Shown here: positions 35,733 through 44,097 of the stretch, in pieces
Numbering within the stretch: the first letter of the stretch is position 1
Layout: each line of letters begins with the position of its first letter
Assembly (NCBI RefSeq): GCF_004793765.1
Contig: NZ_SRYM01000005.1
Span: forward strand, 61,662-125,661
Length of the DNA stretch: 64,000 nucleotides
Source: Parabacteroides distasonis
GTDB lineage: Bacteria > Bacteroidota > Bacteroidia > Bacteroidales > Tannerellaceae
Reading direction: 5' to 3'
The notes under the pieces: generated by a model
Databases searched by the model: none
The model's input: only the letters and a program-made list of their open reading frames with translations
What the model was told of the DNA's origin: nothing
Program-made: the position numbers and the translations under genes

Positions 35733-36684
35733 AAATATGTTTTACCTTTCTTGCGTACATATAACTATATCCCCGGAGGATCCATACCACGGCAATGGCA
35801 AAAAACAAACGGGAAGGTATCATCCAAAGAACAGGCACCCCTATCGCCGCAAAGATGATCGTATCCTCCAACAGGGAATGACACACAGCCAAATGATGAT
35901 TCAACAAGTTGCCATCACCGTAAGACAACTTCCTCTGCTCCATTTGCTCTACCATAATAGCCCCGCCATAAGCCAGTCCGACCACATTACCCACCAACCA
36001 CAAAAAAGCGGCATCTTGAGGCAAGCCAAATAATCGCATCAGCGGAAAAAAGACCGAGGACAATCCTTTCATCAGATTAAACTCTTCCAATATATAATGA
36101 AGGATCATTAAAGCTGTAACAATTATCAAAATAGAAATCACCACCTTCATCGAACTGGTAAACCAAAGCACGAATACTTCCAGCCAATTATCACATACGG
36201 CCGCGCTTTGAGCGATCCCGACCTGTCCCCATCCTTCATGGGGCATTACCCAATTCAAAGAAAAAGCGATCACGAAGCTCATGACTAAACGGAGCAGCGT
36301 CATCTCCCAGAAAGAAGACCCGGTCTTTGCCTGTACGGAGGATTCTACCATCAGATTATGGGAAGTAAGGCACATCAATGCCAATATCGTAGCTTCACGG
36401 ACTCCTAAAGACATCGAAGTGATCAAAGCGATCGGGGCATATAATGGGGAGAATATACTGGTTATAAAAATAATGGCTGTCTCCCCCGGCAGACCTACCA
36501 ACGAGAATACGGGCACTAACCAATCCGAGATCTGACCTAATATTCCGGAATATTGCAGTATACGAACCAATAAAGAAATAGGCAAAATAATCTTTAGCAG
36601 CCATAAGCACGTCTTGCCTGCTTTAGGCAGAGCTTTCAGGATACATCCCCAAACTCTACCGATCACGCCTTGCCCTGTTTCCAT
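35725..36684 (-). CDS. Nucleoside-recognition (Gate) domain membrane protein
   Basis: 319 residues with about eight membrane segments (for example [78 protein letters not shown]). These fall in two repeats of the nucleoside-recognition/SpmA-SpmB type (Gate domain). Inner-membrane protein with no known substrate; it might transport a nucleoside, nucleobase or cofactor. It overlaps the start of metH by 8 nt and starts 6 nt after smpB, so it probably sits in the smpB-metH transcript. Linkage to MetH might hint at import of a cobalamin- or methionine-related compound, but that is speculative. Confidence 0.85.
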   Translation of the reverse strand: METGQGVIGRVWGCILKALPKAGKTCLWLLKIILPISLLVRILQYSGILGQISDWLVPVFSLVGLPGETAIIFITSIFSPLYAPIALITSMSLGVREATILALMCLTSHNLMVESSVQAKTGSSFWEMTLLRLVMSFVIAFSLNWVMPHEGWGQVGIAQSAAVCDNWLEVFVLWFTSSMKVVISILIIVTALMILHYILEEFNLMKGLSSVFFPLMRLFGLPQDAAFLWLVGNVVGLAYGGAIMVEQMEQRKLSYGDGNLLNHHLAVCHSLLEDTIIFAAIGVPVLWMIPSRLFFAIAVVWILRGYSYMYARKVKHIYE

Positions 36685-36690
36685 CTTGAC

Positions 36691-37152
36691 TTATCGTTTG
36701 AAAGCCCGATCCATCTCCCGTCGGTCGTCACGTTCCCGGATGGAGTCTCGCTTATCATATTCTTTTTTACCTCGTGCGATTGCGACAACTACTTTCGCCA
36801 ATCCTTTCTCATTGATAAACAAACGAGTGGGAACAATCGTAAAACCACTGGCGCGAACCGCACCCTCGATCTTCCGTAATTCCTTTTTGGTAAGAAGTAA
36901 TTTCCGATCCCGCCGTGCGTTGTGATTATTGTACGTACCGTAAAAATATTCGGCGATGTACATATTCTTCACCCACAGTTCCCCTTTTTCCACGATACAA
37001 AACGTATCTACCAAACTCGCCTTCCCTAAACGAATCGATTTAATCTCCGTTCCGGTCAGTACGATCCCGGCCGTAAATGTATCGAGCAACTCGTAATCGA
37101 ACGTCGCCCGCTTATTCTTTATCTGTATGTTATTACTAATCTTCTCTTTCAT
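36691..37152 (-). CDS. smpB: tmRNA-binding protein SmpB
   Basis: 153 residues, full length. Conserved [40 protein letters not shown] (SmpB OB fold), [23 protein letters not shown] and the C-terminal basic tail [21 protein letters not shown] that enters the mRNA channel in trans-translation. With tmRNA it rescues stalled ribosomes. It lies 6 nt upstream of the nucleoside-gate gene and 14 nt downstream of the YIP1-like gene. Confidence 0.98.
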   Translation of the reverse strand: MKEKISNNIQIKNKRATFDYELLDTFTAGIVLTGTEIKSIRLGKASLVDTFCIVEKGELWVKNMYIAEYFYGTYNNHNARRDRKLLLTKKELRKIEGAVRASGFTIVPTRLFINEKGLAKVVVAIARGKKEYDKRDSIRERDDRREMDRAFKR

Positions 37153-37166
37153 CTTGTGTTATTCTG

Positions 37167-37733
37167 TCAAAAACTCAAACCGGGCATCAGCATCGATAAC
37201 AAAATCTCGATAACTGCCGGAGTCAGTAATATTATGGCGGTTGTAAATCCTACGAACTTCAAGCGGATCTTCTCCTCGACTCCCATATACGGACCAGCGC
37301 CTTCCCAAACAATATAAAATGTATAAAGGATAAATATCCGCAAGAAGAAAAACTCAGGAAGCAACATCAACACGATATTCAAAGCGAACATCAACGACGA
37401 GGAATACCCTATAAAGCGCAACCACAGTTTCAAATCCTTCTCCCGTTTAAATAGACCTTGCCATATCTCGTTCATCAGATAAGCCCCGAGGTAAAAACCA
37501 CCAAACGAGGACACCAATGTCCGGATAGACGACTTCAAGGCCAGCTCTAAATCAAACTCCTTCCGCGTAAATAATACGCCCAAAAAAGCCGCAACGGAAA
37601 CGAAGCCGATCAACGGATACACAAATCGAGATAAGAACTCCTCATGATTCACCTCCTTTTTCGCCAACACTCCCCACGCCTTAACCGGCTGTGAGATGAT
37701 AGCGATTACCCACCTGAATATCTCCTTATACAT
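37167..37733 (-). CDS. YIP1-family integral membrane protein
   Basis: 188 residues with about five membrane segments (FVYPLIGFVSVAAFLGVLF, TLVSSFGGFYLGAYLMNEIW, FIGYSSSLMFALNIVLMLL, ILYTFYIVWEGAGPYMG, FTTAIILLTPAVIEILLSML). This fits the Yip1/DUF1282 family. Function unknown; the bacterial members are inner-membrane proteins. It is 14 nt before smpB and 33 nt after the nigD-like gene. Confidence 0.85.
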   Translation of the reverse strand: MYKEIFRWVIAIISQPVKAWGVLAKKEVNHEEFLSRFVYPLIGFVSVAAFLGVLFTRKEFDLELALKSSIRTLVSSFGGFYLGAYLMNEIWQGLFKREKDLKLWLRFIGYSSSLMFALNIVLMLLPEFFFLRIFILYTFYIVWEGAGPYMGVEEKIRLKFVGFTTAIILLTPAVIEILLSMLMPGLSF

Positions 37734-37766
37734 CTCTGTTTACTTTTAGATAGCAAAAGTATATAT

Positions 37767-38516
37767 TTAATTCGTAAAACGCAACGTAAATACGTCGGTA
37801 GCCCCCCAAACGCATGCGGTTGTATCCGCATTATAGCGTTCGACATAATTTATTTTAAAATTTATCGCATTTTGTCCCTCACTGCTCTCGAGCGCTTTGG
37901 CTTGATCCAAAAACTTATCTATCGTAAAAGCGGTCGTATTGATCCATTTAGTGGAATCGCCGGTACCCCCCTCTTGGGTTACCCGGAGATATAGGTTATA
38001 GATCCGTTGTCCGGTACTGTCTTCTTCTACGTTCTGATCCGGGTCATAGGATAAATTGAAAATATCCTTCTGATCTACCTGATGATTTACATGCTGGGTT
38101 TGCAAGAAGAAACGTCCCTCCAAATAAATACTTTTCTTAAAGTCCAGCGTAACCAGACGCTCCTTATCCAATACAATCGCCGTATCAGTCAGTGTCTCAT
38201 GCAAAGGCCATACTGCGACCGAATCATACTTATAAATCTCAGCATTGTAAACACCATTACCCAATTCCTCGCTAAAATTTGTCTTGAAATCAACCACGCA
38301 ACAGTCACCATCTTTCAAATCCGTCCGGTTCTCAAACTCAGAGGAAGAGACTATAAAGATATTCCCTTGATCATCCGCCGTATAGATACACCGCACAGGA
38401 TTCTCACGTATCACTCCTACCCGATGATAATTGATGGAATTACTTCCATCTCCCATACAAGAGGTCATTAATAAAAACAAGGATAAAAATAAGCCGCATA
38501 AAATTCGCTTTTTCAT
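37767..38516 (-). CDS. NigD-like lipoprotein (copy 3)
   Basis: 249 residues from the ATG at 38516 (MKKRILCGLFLSLFLLMTSCMGDGSN, lipobox MTSC); the open frame starts earlier at 38555, but that would hide the signal in the N-terminus. An N-terminal NigD OB-like strand region (IYTADDQGNIFIVSS) and C-terminal domain (LYLRVTQEGGTGDSTKW, RYNADTTACVWGATDVFTL) are present. NigD-like proteins are outer-membrane lipoproteins of Bacteroidales with unknown function; the name comes from a Prevotella bacteriocin locus. Third of a tandem set of three diverged paralogues, 5 nt after the second copy. Confidence 0.85.
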   Translation of the reverse strand: MKKRILCGLFLSLFLLMTSCMGDGSNSINYHRVGVIRENPVRCIYTADDQGNIFIVSSSEFENRTDLKDGDCCVVDFKTNFSEELGNGVYNAEIYKYDSVAVWPLHETLTDTAIVLDKERLVTLDFKKSIYLEGRFFLQTQHVNHQVDQKDIFNLSYDPDQNVEEDSTGQRIYNLYLRVTQEGGTGDSTKWINTTAFTIDKFLDQAKALESSEGQNAINFKINYVERYNADTTACVWGATDVFTLRFTN

Positions 38517-38521
38517 CTTCT

Positions 38522-39283
38522 TTAGTTTATAAGTAAAGGATCTGTTACTCCCCATCCGAACAGGGTACTATCTTTCGGATTAATTCGATCGATATAATGA
38601 ATCCGAACATACATATCCGCATCACGTTCACCTTGTTCTCGCATATCCTTGATAAAGTTCGCCAAATTAAAGGCATTGATAACCGCAATAGCCTCTTCAG
38701 CCTTGTCCTCCGGCTTACCGGTCGTAGCAGCAGCCCGTAAATATAAGGAATAAATGGATTTCCGATTTTCAACAGTAGCCTTTTGATCCGGGTCATAAGT
38801 CAACTGCCAATTCAAGGTCCGACCTTCCGTTGTCCAACAAACAGAGGGCAGAAATAAATAGTCTTCTAATTTAACGAACAAAACAGAATCATTCGGATTA
38901 ACCGCAAGCACTGGTTGCTCATTTGTCAACAATGCAAGCGTATCTGTAAGTGGTTTCTCCGCATTTTGCTGAGAAACTGCGGTTTCTCCTTTCAACGTCA
39001 CTGTAAAATACCCCTTCTGTTCCGCATCCGTATTCTCTGGCAAGCTCGGATCGTAATCAAAGTTCACCAACAAACATTTACCTTCCGAGTATGAACTCAA
39101 CTTTGTCGCATAGATCCAACCGAACCGGGTATCAGCCATCATTAACGCACTATCTCCATGTTGACGGACCACAGCGGCGGTCGTTCCCGGATTATATACG
39201 TTATTTATGTCTTTCAGGCAAGAAGTAAACAGACTCATGATAACCGCCACCAAGACAAAAACTATTAAATTCTTGTATCTCAT
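38522..39283 (-). CDS. NigD-like lipoprotein (copy 2)
   Basis: 253 residues with a lipoprotein signal (MRYKNLIVFVLVAVIMSLFTSCLKD, lipobox FTSC). The same plan as its neighbours: N-terminal beta strands (YATKLSSYSEGKCLLVNFDYDPS), middle region with a conserved LTYDPDQK stretch and a C-terminal domain with LYLRAAATTG and RIHYIDRINPKDSTLFGWG. The phrases YDPDQ, LYLRA and DSTxxxWGxTD recur in all three copies, showing common descent. Own promoter box at 39309-39316, separated from copy 1 by a terminator, so expressed separately from it. Confidence 0.87.
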   Translation of the reverse strand: MRYKNLIVFVLVAVIMSLFTSCLKDINNVYNPGTTAAVVRQHGDSALMMADTRFGWIYATKLSSYSEGKCLLVNFDYDPSLPENTDAEQKGYFTVTLKGETAVSQQNAEKPLTDTLALLTNEQPVLAVNPNDSVLFVKLEDYLFLPSVCWTTEGRTLNWQLTYDPDQKATVENRKSIYSLYLRAAATTGKPEDKAEEAIAVINAFNLANFIKDMREQGERDADMYVRIHYIDRINPKDSTLFGWGVTDPLLIN

Positions 39284-39308
39284 TTCACAATACTCCTCTT
39301 AAAGTATA

Positions 39309-39316
39309 CAAAGATA
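39309..39316 (-). promoter_or_regulatory. -7 promoter box of NigD-like copies 2 and 3
   Basis: Minus-strand TATCTTTG, 26 bp before the start at 39283 and just downstream of the terminator of copy 1. Confidence 0.6.
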
Positions 39317-39344
39317 CGATCTTTACCCATATACATAAAAAAAA

Positions 39345-39377
39345 CTCCCAAAAGTTTCTATGAAAAACTTTTGGGAG
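39345..39377 (-). terminator. Rho-independent terminator of NigD-like copy 1
   Basis: 13-bp stem CTCCCAAAAGTTT / AAACTTTTGGGAG with a 7-nt loop and eight T after it on the minus strand. A clear intrinsic terminator. Confidence 0.92.
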
Positions 39378-39404
39378 CCTCTATAAGGGCAAAGTAGAAA
39401 GTTC

Positions 39405-40178
39405 TTATTTCTTCTCGTTGGGTTTGATCGTAGCACACTCTATTCTCATAGACTTCCATGTTAAGTCCGTGCTATCCTTCTCATTGATGCTACTCAGGTA
39501 ATTGATCTTTAGGTTGAACTTATCCGCACCCGCATTTCCTTCTTTCTTCATGACAGACTCCAACACATCACCAATCTTGAACGCTTGGAAATCAGAAGTA
39601 GAAGTTTCTGTTGACCCACTTCCATCACTTGCTCTCTCCGCACGCAAGAAAAGACTGTAAGTAGAGATTCCATCTTCTTTCGTCACCGTATCCTCCAGCG
39701 TAGATTGATTCCAGAACAAACGGTAGCGATTGGATTGATCCTTACGAGCATTGTAAGCGACCCCTAAAAATAAATATTTATCAATATAACCGCCAGAAGT
39801 CATATTGGTTATCACCATCTCCTTACCGTTCAACAAAGTAGCAGTATCTGTTACTGAATAAAAGTCCATACTTCCTTTTACAACCTCCTGCAACCCTGAG
39901 ATAGTCGCCATATAATAACCGTTAGTAACCGCATTCGCATTCTCCGGCGAATTTAAATCAACCTCGAAAGAAGCATAATAACATACATCTGGCAATACCG
40001 TAATCGCAGGCGAATACAATGCGCCAAAAGCAGTATTCAAAACGGGCTTATAAGATACTTCAGACACAGCCCCCACACCAAAACCGGAATTCGAAAAACT
40101 ATTATTACCTTCACCCAAGCAAGAAGTAAATAACAAGGCCGCTACAACAGCCACTCCCATTAATTTTAAAACGTTCAT
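39405..40178 (-). CDS. NigD-like lipoprotein (copy 1)
   Basis: 257 residues with a lipoprotein signal (MGVAVVAALLFTSCLGEG, lipobox FTSC). N-terminal strands (VLNTAFGALYSPAITVLPDVCYYASFEVDLNSPENA) followed by a C-terminal domain with FWNQSTLEDTVTKEDGISTYSLFLRAERA and YLSSINEKDSTDLTWKS, paralogous to copies 2 and 3. Surface or periplasmic-facing outer-membrane lipoprotein is expected. It lies 51 nt downstream of the membrane-anchored barrel gene, probably in the sigma factor transcript, and ends in a strong terminator. Confidence 0.85.
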   Translation of the reverse strand: MNVLKLMGVAVVAALLFTSCLGEGNNSFSNSGFGVGAVSEVSYKPVLNTAFGALYSPAITVLPDVCYYASFEVDLNSPENANAVTNGYYMATISGLQEVVKGSMDFYSVTDTATLLNGKEMVITNMTSGGYIDKYLFLGVAYNARKDQSNRYRLFWNQSTLEDTVTKEDGISTYSLFLRAERASDGSGSTETSTSDFQAFKIGDVLESVMKKEGNAGADKFNLKINYLSSINEKDSTDLTWKSMRIECATIKPNEKK

Positions 40179-40229
40179 TTTCTGTTTATCTATTTTAAGT
40201 ATTTGTATTTACATTAGTTTATCGAGTCA

Positions 40230-41498
40230 TTAAAAACCAAAACGAAATCCGAACTGAAGACTCATGTTAAATGGCTTCTCCGAATGGATCGTTTCGATCT
40301 CGCTATCATTATCAAAATAATAGCTGGCTCCCACCTCAGCGAAAGCACTTACGAAACGGATAATCGGATAACTCACACCAGCACGGGCATTTACAGACCA
40401 TAGCCATTCTTCCATTCGAATATGTTCACTTTGCCTTGCGATCTCAACCTCATCCGAAAATAATTTCATCCTACGTTTACCAGCGACATTCACTTCTGTC
40501 ATACCTCCAGCAGAGGCGTAAAACATAAAACGATTCCATTCCGCAATCTTATAAGTCAAAGATAATGGAATTCCAATAAAATGCAATCGCTGGTCATTCT
40601 CTATATGATATGTATTATTCGTATTCCACTCCGATCTTAGGTAAGAATAAGTTAATCCTGTCTGCAAAGAAAAACGATTATTCAAATAACGACTAATTGA
40701 GATACCCACCCCAATCGGCGTCTCATGATGAATATCCGTCTTAGCAGGATCTTTCTTCTCCGCATTGAAGGCATTTAAACTCAGCAGATTCTCACTCTTA
40801 AGCACGCTGCTATTCGTTACATACTGAGGGACCAGATTATCAGCGCCCATAGAAAGACCTCCACCTCCCATACCGAACCCCCATTTCCTGAATGTGGTCT
40901 TCTCCGACCTCTTTTTAGAAACAGGAGTTGCATCCACAACAAGTACGTCATTCTTGAGAACAACGATCTCATCATTATTCTTTTCAACCTCCGGTTCAAC
41001 GGCATCTTTCTCATTCGCCGGTATATCAGCAGACATTACCTCCGACTCAGAAATAGGTCGATCCTCTGCACTCTCTACATTTTGCCGGAACGCTGCCATC
41101 CTAGCCTTAGCTCCCACTTTAACCGCTCCAGATGCCGCTTTTGCCTTCACGACCGTAGCAGCAGGAATAGTCGCTAATACGGGTGCTCGCTCCATCATTT
41201 TCTCTCCCGGAACAACCAGAGTATCCACGGATATCGACTCTCGTGAAGACTGTATTTCTTGGGCTATAGGTAGATCTTCCATCTCCATGTCATATAAATA
41301 GATACCCCCCGACACTACCAATAAGGAGATCATGGCAGCGGCAACCCAGTAGCGAAGCGTACGACGCAAAGGAACCGGAGCCTTTCCTGGCAATCGATCA
41401 GCTATAGCCTCCCAGTCGCCGGGTAGCGTATCCACCTCGAAACCATCTAGTTTCGACCGGATTGCGTCATCCCATATATCTCTTTCCTTTTCACTCAT
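40230..41498 (-). CDS. Single-span membrane protein with C-terminal outer-membrane-type beta-barrel
   Basis: 422 residues. The first about 45 residues (IWDDAIRSKLDGFEVDTLPGDWEAIADRLPG) resemble the cytoplasmic anti-sigma region found next to ECF sigma factors in Bacteroidetes. One hydrophobic span follows (YWVAAAMISLLVVSGGIYLY, about 48-67). Then comes a long low-complexity linker (about 70-210, Ala/Val/Glu rich) and an outer-membrane barrel domain (about 215-422: GISISRYLNNRFSLQTGLTYSY to the terminal LQFGFRFGF with C-terminal Phe). It starts 6 nt after the ECF sigma stop, so it may hold sigma at the membrane and sense the outer membrane. The role is inference from layout. Confidence 0.75.
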   Translation of the reverse strand: MSEKERDIWDDAIRSKLDGFEVDTLPGDWEAIADRLPGKAPVPLRRTLRYWVAAAMISLLVVSGGIYLYDMEMEDLPIAQEIQSSRESISVDTLVVPGEKMMERAPVLATIPAATVVKAKAASGAVKVGAKARMAAFRQNVESAEDRPISESEVMSADIPANEKDAVEPEVEKNNDEIVVLKNDVLVVDATPVSKKRSEKTTFRKWGFGMGGGGLSMGADNLVPQYVTNSSVLKSENLLSLNAFNAEKKDPAKTDIHHETPIGVGISISRYLNNRFSLQTGLTYSYLRSEWNTNNTYHIENDQRLHFIGIPLSLTYKIAEWNRFMFYASAGGMTEVNVAGKRRMKLFSDEVEIARQSEHIRMEEWLWSVNARAGVSYPIIRFVSAFAEVGASYYFDNDSEIETIHSEKPFNMSLQFGFRFGF

Positions 41499-41504
41499 CT
41501 TATC

Positions 41505-42032
41505 TCAATACAATGCGTTAATTCTACGTTGTAATAACTGCTTGGCACGGGTATATTGAGAACGGGAAGTACTCTCTGTTATGTTCAACATCTCACTGAT
41601 CTCCTTATGAGAATATCCCTCTATCGCAAACATATTAAATACGGTACGGAAGCCAACCGGCAACTCCTTCACTAGATTCATCAATTCAGCCGCCGACATG
41701 TCCGAGATAGCCGAACTATCGGGTTGAATCAGTTCCGCCGTATTGTCAAGATCAGTCGCTTCACGCAACACATCCGACTTTCGCAGATATTCCAACGCAC
41801 AATTAACAAAGATCTTCCGCATCCACCCCTCGAATGAACCACTCCCTGCATAGGATTCCATACTGGTAAAGATTTTCACGAAGCCATCCTGCAACAAATC
41901 ACGAGCCGTTTCCCTATCGTTGACATAACGAAGGCAAACTCCCATCATTTTTCGGGAATATGCATCATAAAGCTCTTTTTGAGCTCGTCTCTCCCCCTTC
42001 CGACAACCCTCTATCAGTTGTAGCTCATTCAT
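41505..42032 (-). CDS. ECF-type RNA polymerase sigma factor
   Basis: 175 residues. Region 2 in ALEYLRKSD/RETARDLLQDGFVKIFTSMESYAGSGSFEGWMRKIFVNCA (-10 recognition and core binding), region 4 in LPVGFRTVFNMFAIEGYSHKEISEMLNITESTSRSQYTRAKQLLQ (helix-turn-helix for -35-type element). No region 1 or 3, as for ECF sigma factors. It directly precedes, with 6 nt between, the barrel protein with an N-terminal anti-sigma-like segment, a common regulatory pair in Bacteroidales. Its leader contains a GC-rich hairpin. Confidence 0.96.
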   Translation of the reverse strand: MNELQLIEGCRKGERRAQKELYDAYSRKMMGVCLRYVNDRETARDLLQDGFVKIFTSMESYAGSGSFEGWMRKIFVNCALEYLRKSDVLREATDLDNTAELIQPDSSAISDMSAAELMNLVKELPVGFRTVFNMFAIEGYSHKEISEMLNITESTSRSQYTRAKQLLQRRINALY

Positions 42033-42132
42033 TCAGTCGTGCCTTGAACGTCTCCCTTCTGGAGACTGTACAATATTAGGATGTAAATAATTAAACAAAC
42101 GCTGCATTCCGTAGAAAAATTATTTCATAAAC

Positions 42133-42157
42133 AGGGCGGACACTTCCGGCCCGCCCT
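42133..42157. terminator. GC-rich hairpin upstream of the ECF sigma factor
   Basis: Stem AGGGCGG / CCGCCCT with an 11-nt loop. It lies downstream of the small ORF (ends 42202) and of a -7 box (42171-42178), so it could end the small transcript or form a leader structure of the sigma mRNA. It has only a weak T run (TTTATGAAATAATTTTT). Confidence 0.5.
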
Positions 42158-42170
42158 CACGGAACATCCG

Positions 42171-42178
42171 CAAAGATA
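42171..42178 (-). promoter_or_regulatory. -7 promoter box of the ECF sigma operon
   Basis: Minus-strand TATCTTTG, 139 bp before the sigma factor start. A transcript from here would include the GC-rich hairpin as its leader. Confidence 0.5.
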
Positions 42179-42201
42179 AGATGTTCTTATGAATTTCCAT
42201 G

Positions 42202-42354
42202 TTAATGAGCGTGAGTATACTCACTTTTTTTCGCCGGAGGTACCGGACAACCAGCACCATTATCTACTGGAACCGCTTCCATACCAATCTTCTTGATGCT
42301 GCGATCACAGTCTATCGCTTCGATAAAGAATTTCACGGACACCACTATAGGCAT
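42202..42354 (-). CDS. Possible small protein overlapping the 22-bp tandem repeats
   Basis: 50 residues from the ATG at 42354 (MPIVVSVKFFIEAIDCDRSIKKIGME); 42384 would give 60. The C-terminal part reads PVDNGAGCPVPPAKKSEYT. No known family. Codon use looks like a normal Bacteroidales gene, and a hairpin follows its stop, which favours a real product; lack of any similarity I recognise argues against. The upstream start region lies in a tandem repeat, and the region 42385-42596 contains the rest of the repeats and no gene. Confidence 0.35.
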   Translation of the reverse strand: MPIVVSVKFFIEAIDCDRSIKKIGMEAVPVDNGAGCPVPPAKKSEYTHAH

Positions 42355-42438
42355 CGGGCTACACGTATATAGGCGTAGGGCCACACCAGTATACGCATAG
42401 GCCTACACATATATACGTGCGGGCTTATACGTATATAC
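42351..42438 (+). repeat. Four 22-bp imperfect tandem repeats
   Basis: Four adjacent 22-bp units at 42351, 42373, 42395 and 42417 follow the pattern G[C/T]ryxxGGxCyayaCrtatATAx, for example GCATAGGCCTACACATATAT. They contain many purine/pyrimidine alternations (TATATACGTG). They lie in the 564-bp gap between the sigma factor and the GH10-like gene, possibly partly inside the small ORF. Confidence 0.8.
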
Positions 42439-42596
42439 GTGTCAATCCCTGCTTATATTAAAGCTGATACCCGCAAAATTTTCCGTCCGTGTACCAGTCC
42501 CCCATAAAAGATCAAGGAAGCAAGAATTACAAGAAACAGGGAAAATCGTCATATGCCGCAAAATAAGCAAAAAAACTCGAAATCAAAATCCCCCCT

Positions 42597-44087
42597 TTAC
42601 TTGATAAATTTAGACAGGTAATAATAGGTATCCGGAGAAGGTTCGCTCTCTATCCGGTAACGGGTGGAAGCCGTCACTGAAAACGTGTACCCCCGTTCAG
42701 ACTCCACATCGATAGGAAGAAAAAGCTCATTGCCATAAATAGTCGTAGCTAATATGGATTTTGCCGAAGCCGTATTGATCGAATCCGTCAATGAATAATA
42801 AACGGTATAAGTTAAATCCTGCTTTTCCGAAACAGGTTTCTCCCAAGTTAAATGCAACTCATCATCCAAACGTTCCACTTTGATCCCCTCCGGTGCGGCA
42901 GGTACCGAATCATTCAGCCAAGTCAACGGAGGCAATTGGGCCGGATATTTATAGTAATTGTCTCTCAACTCTTTATAGAGTCCCTTGTCATTATACAGGA
43001 CATTTCCACAACGAAAGAACGCACAGCCGGCTCCTCCGTAATAACGGCTATAATCGATCTGGTCCGTTATATCATTCACGGCCCAGTCCGCCTCGCTCTT
43101 GTCCATCCGATAAGCTCCCAGACCGGGTACGACCAAACGCCCGTTACAATTATCCACCCAATTATCCACGAAAGGAAAGAAATTCTTATGCAGGTAATAC
43201 ATCATCGGAACAATCATATCTTGCTTACCCTGTTGCATCCATTTCTTCGGATCTTGGAAGACACTTTCATATGCGGTCCAACCCGCATTGGGTACCCGCT
43301 CAATACGATTGTATTTCCCGAGTGGCGAACTGCTCACCTGCACCCAAGGCTTCGTTTGCTTCACCCAATCGTAAATACGGTAAACCATCCAGTTGATATT
43401 CTCCCTACGCCAGTCTGCCAGAGACTTTTTCTTACCGGATTTATTATACAGCACTTTATCCGGGAATGTTTTCGCTTCTTCCGGATAGCGAATATAATCA
43501 AAATGAATGCCATCTATATCGTAGCCATTCACGATCTCCTTAACTAAAGATAAGATATAATCAGCGGTCTCCGGTACGCCGGGATCCAAATACCACTCCC
43601 CATTATGTCGTTTGCAGAGTTTGGGTCTCTTTTTAACCACGGAAAGCTTCCCTTGCTCCTTCACGCTTTTTTCCGTTCCCAACGGGAAAGTTACGAACCA
43701 CGCATGGCATTCCATTCCCCGCTTATGGCATTCATCAACGACAAAAGCGAGTGGATCATATCCCGGTAATACCCCATACTTACCGGAGAATGTCTTACTG
43801 ACAGGCTCGATAGCCGAACGATAAATCACGTCTCCCCTCAAACGAGCCTGAATGAAAACCATATTAAAATTCGCTTCTTGAAGTCGGTCCAATATATCAA
43901 GCAATGCCTGTTGCTGAGCCTTCCGTCCCGCCTCGGTAGTAGCCGGTTTATGAGGCCAATCCAGACCATAAACCGTAGTCAACCAAACCGCACGAATTTC
44001 CTTTTTGGGAGGTTCTACCGCTTGTAACAGACAAAAAGCGGGCAAAGCCAGCGACAGGATAAGCAACAGACAAAACTTTCTCATCAT
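42597..44087 (-). CDS. Family 10-like glycosyl hydrolase (GHL10/DUF187), exported
   Basis: 496 residues with a signal peptide (MMRKFCLLLILSLALPAFCLLQA). The GHL10 barrel begins KKEIRAVWLTTVYGLDWPHKPATTE and has FNMVFIQARLRGDVIYRS, GMECHAWFVTFPLG, and NGYDIDGIHFDYIRYPEE (conserved D-x-D..Y-R motif), then QDMIVPMMYYLHKNFFPFVDNW. A C-terminal fibronectin-type III-like domain follows (about 400-496: GIKVERLDDELHLTWEKPV). This family acts on bacterial cell-wall or surface glycans in some members; substrate unknown here. It is 10 nt downstream of the glycerophosphodiesterase gene, so probably one operon. Confidence 0.9.
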   Translation of the reverse strand: MMRKFCLLLILSLALPAFCLLQAVEPPKKEIRAVWLTTVYGLDWPHKPATTEAGRKAQQQALLDILDRLQEANFNMVFIQARLRGDVIYRSAIEPVSKTFSGKYGVLPGYDPLAFVVDECHKRGMECHAWFVTFPLGTEKSVKEQGKLSVVKKRPKLCKRHNGEWYLDPGVPETADYILSLVKEIVNGYDIDGIHFDYIRYPEEAKTFPDKVLYNKSGKKKSLADWRRENINWMVYRIYDWVKQTKPWVQVSSSPLGKYNRIERVPNAGWTAYESVFQDPKKWMQQGKQDMIVPMMYYLHKNFFPFVDNWVDNCNGRLVVPGLGAYRMDKSEADWAVNDITDQIDYSRYYGGAGCAFFRCGNVLYNDKGLYKELRDNYYKYPAQLPPLTWLNDSVPAAPEGIKVERLDDELHLTWEKPVSEKQDLTYTVYYSLTDSINTASAKSILATTIYGNELFLPIDVESERGYTFSVTASTRYRIESEPSPDTYYYLSKFIK

Positions 44088-44097
44088 TTATAAAACC

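Noticed and set aside
42351..42438. Possible CRISPR array from 22-bp units
   Set aside because: No spacers between the repeats, and repeats are imperfect; a plain tandem repeat.
42852..43547. 231-residue plus-strand reading frame
   Set aside because: Antisense to the GH10-like gene; its composition (Ile/His rich) is that of a shadow frame.
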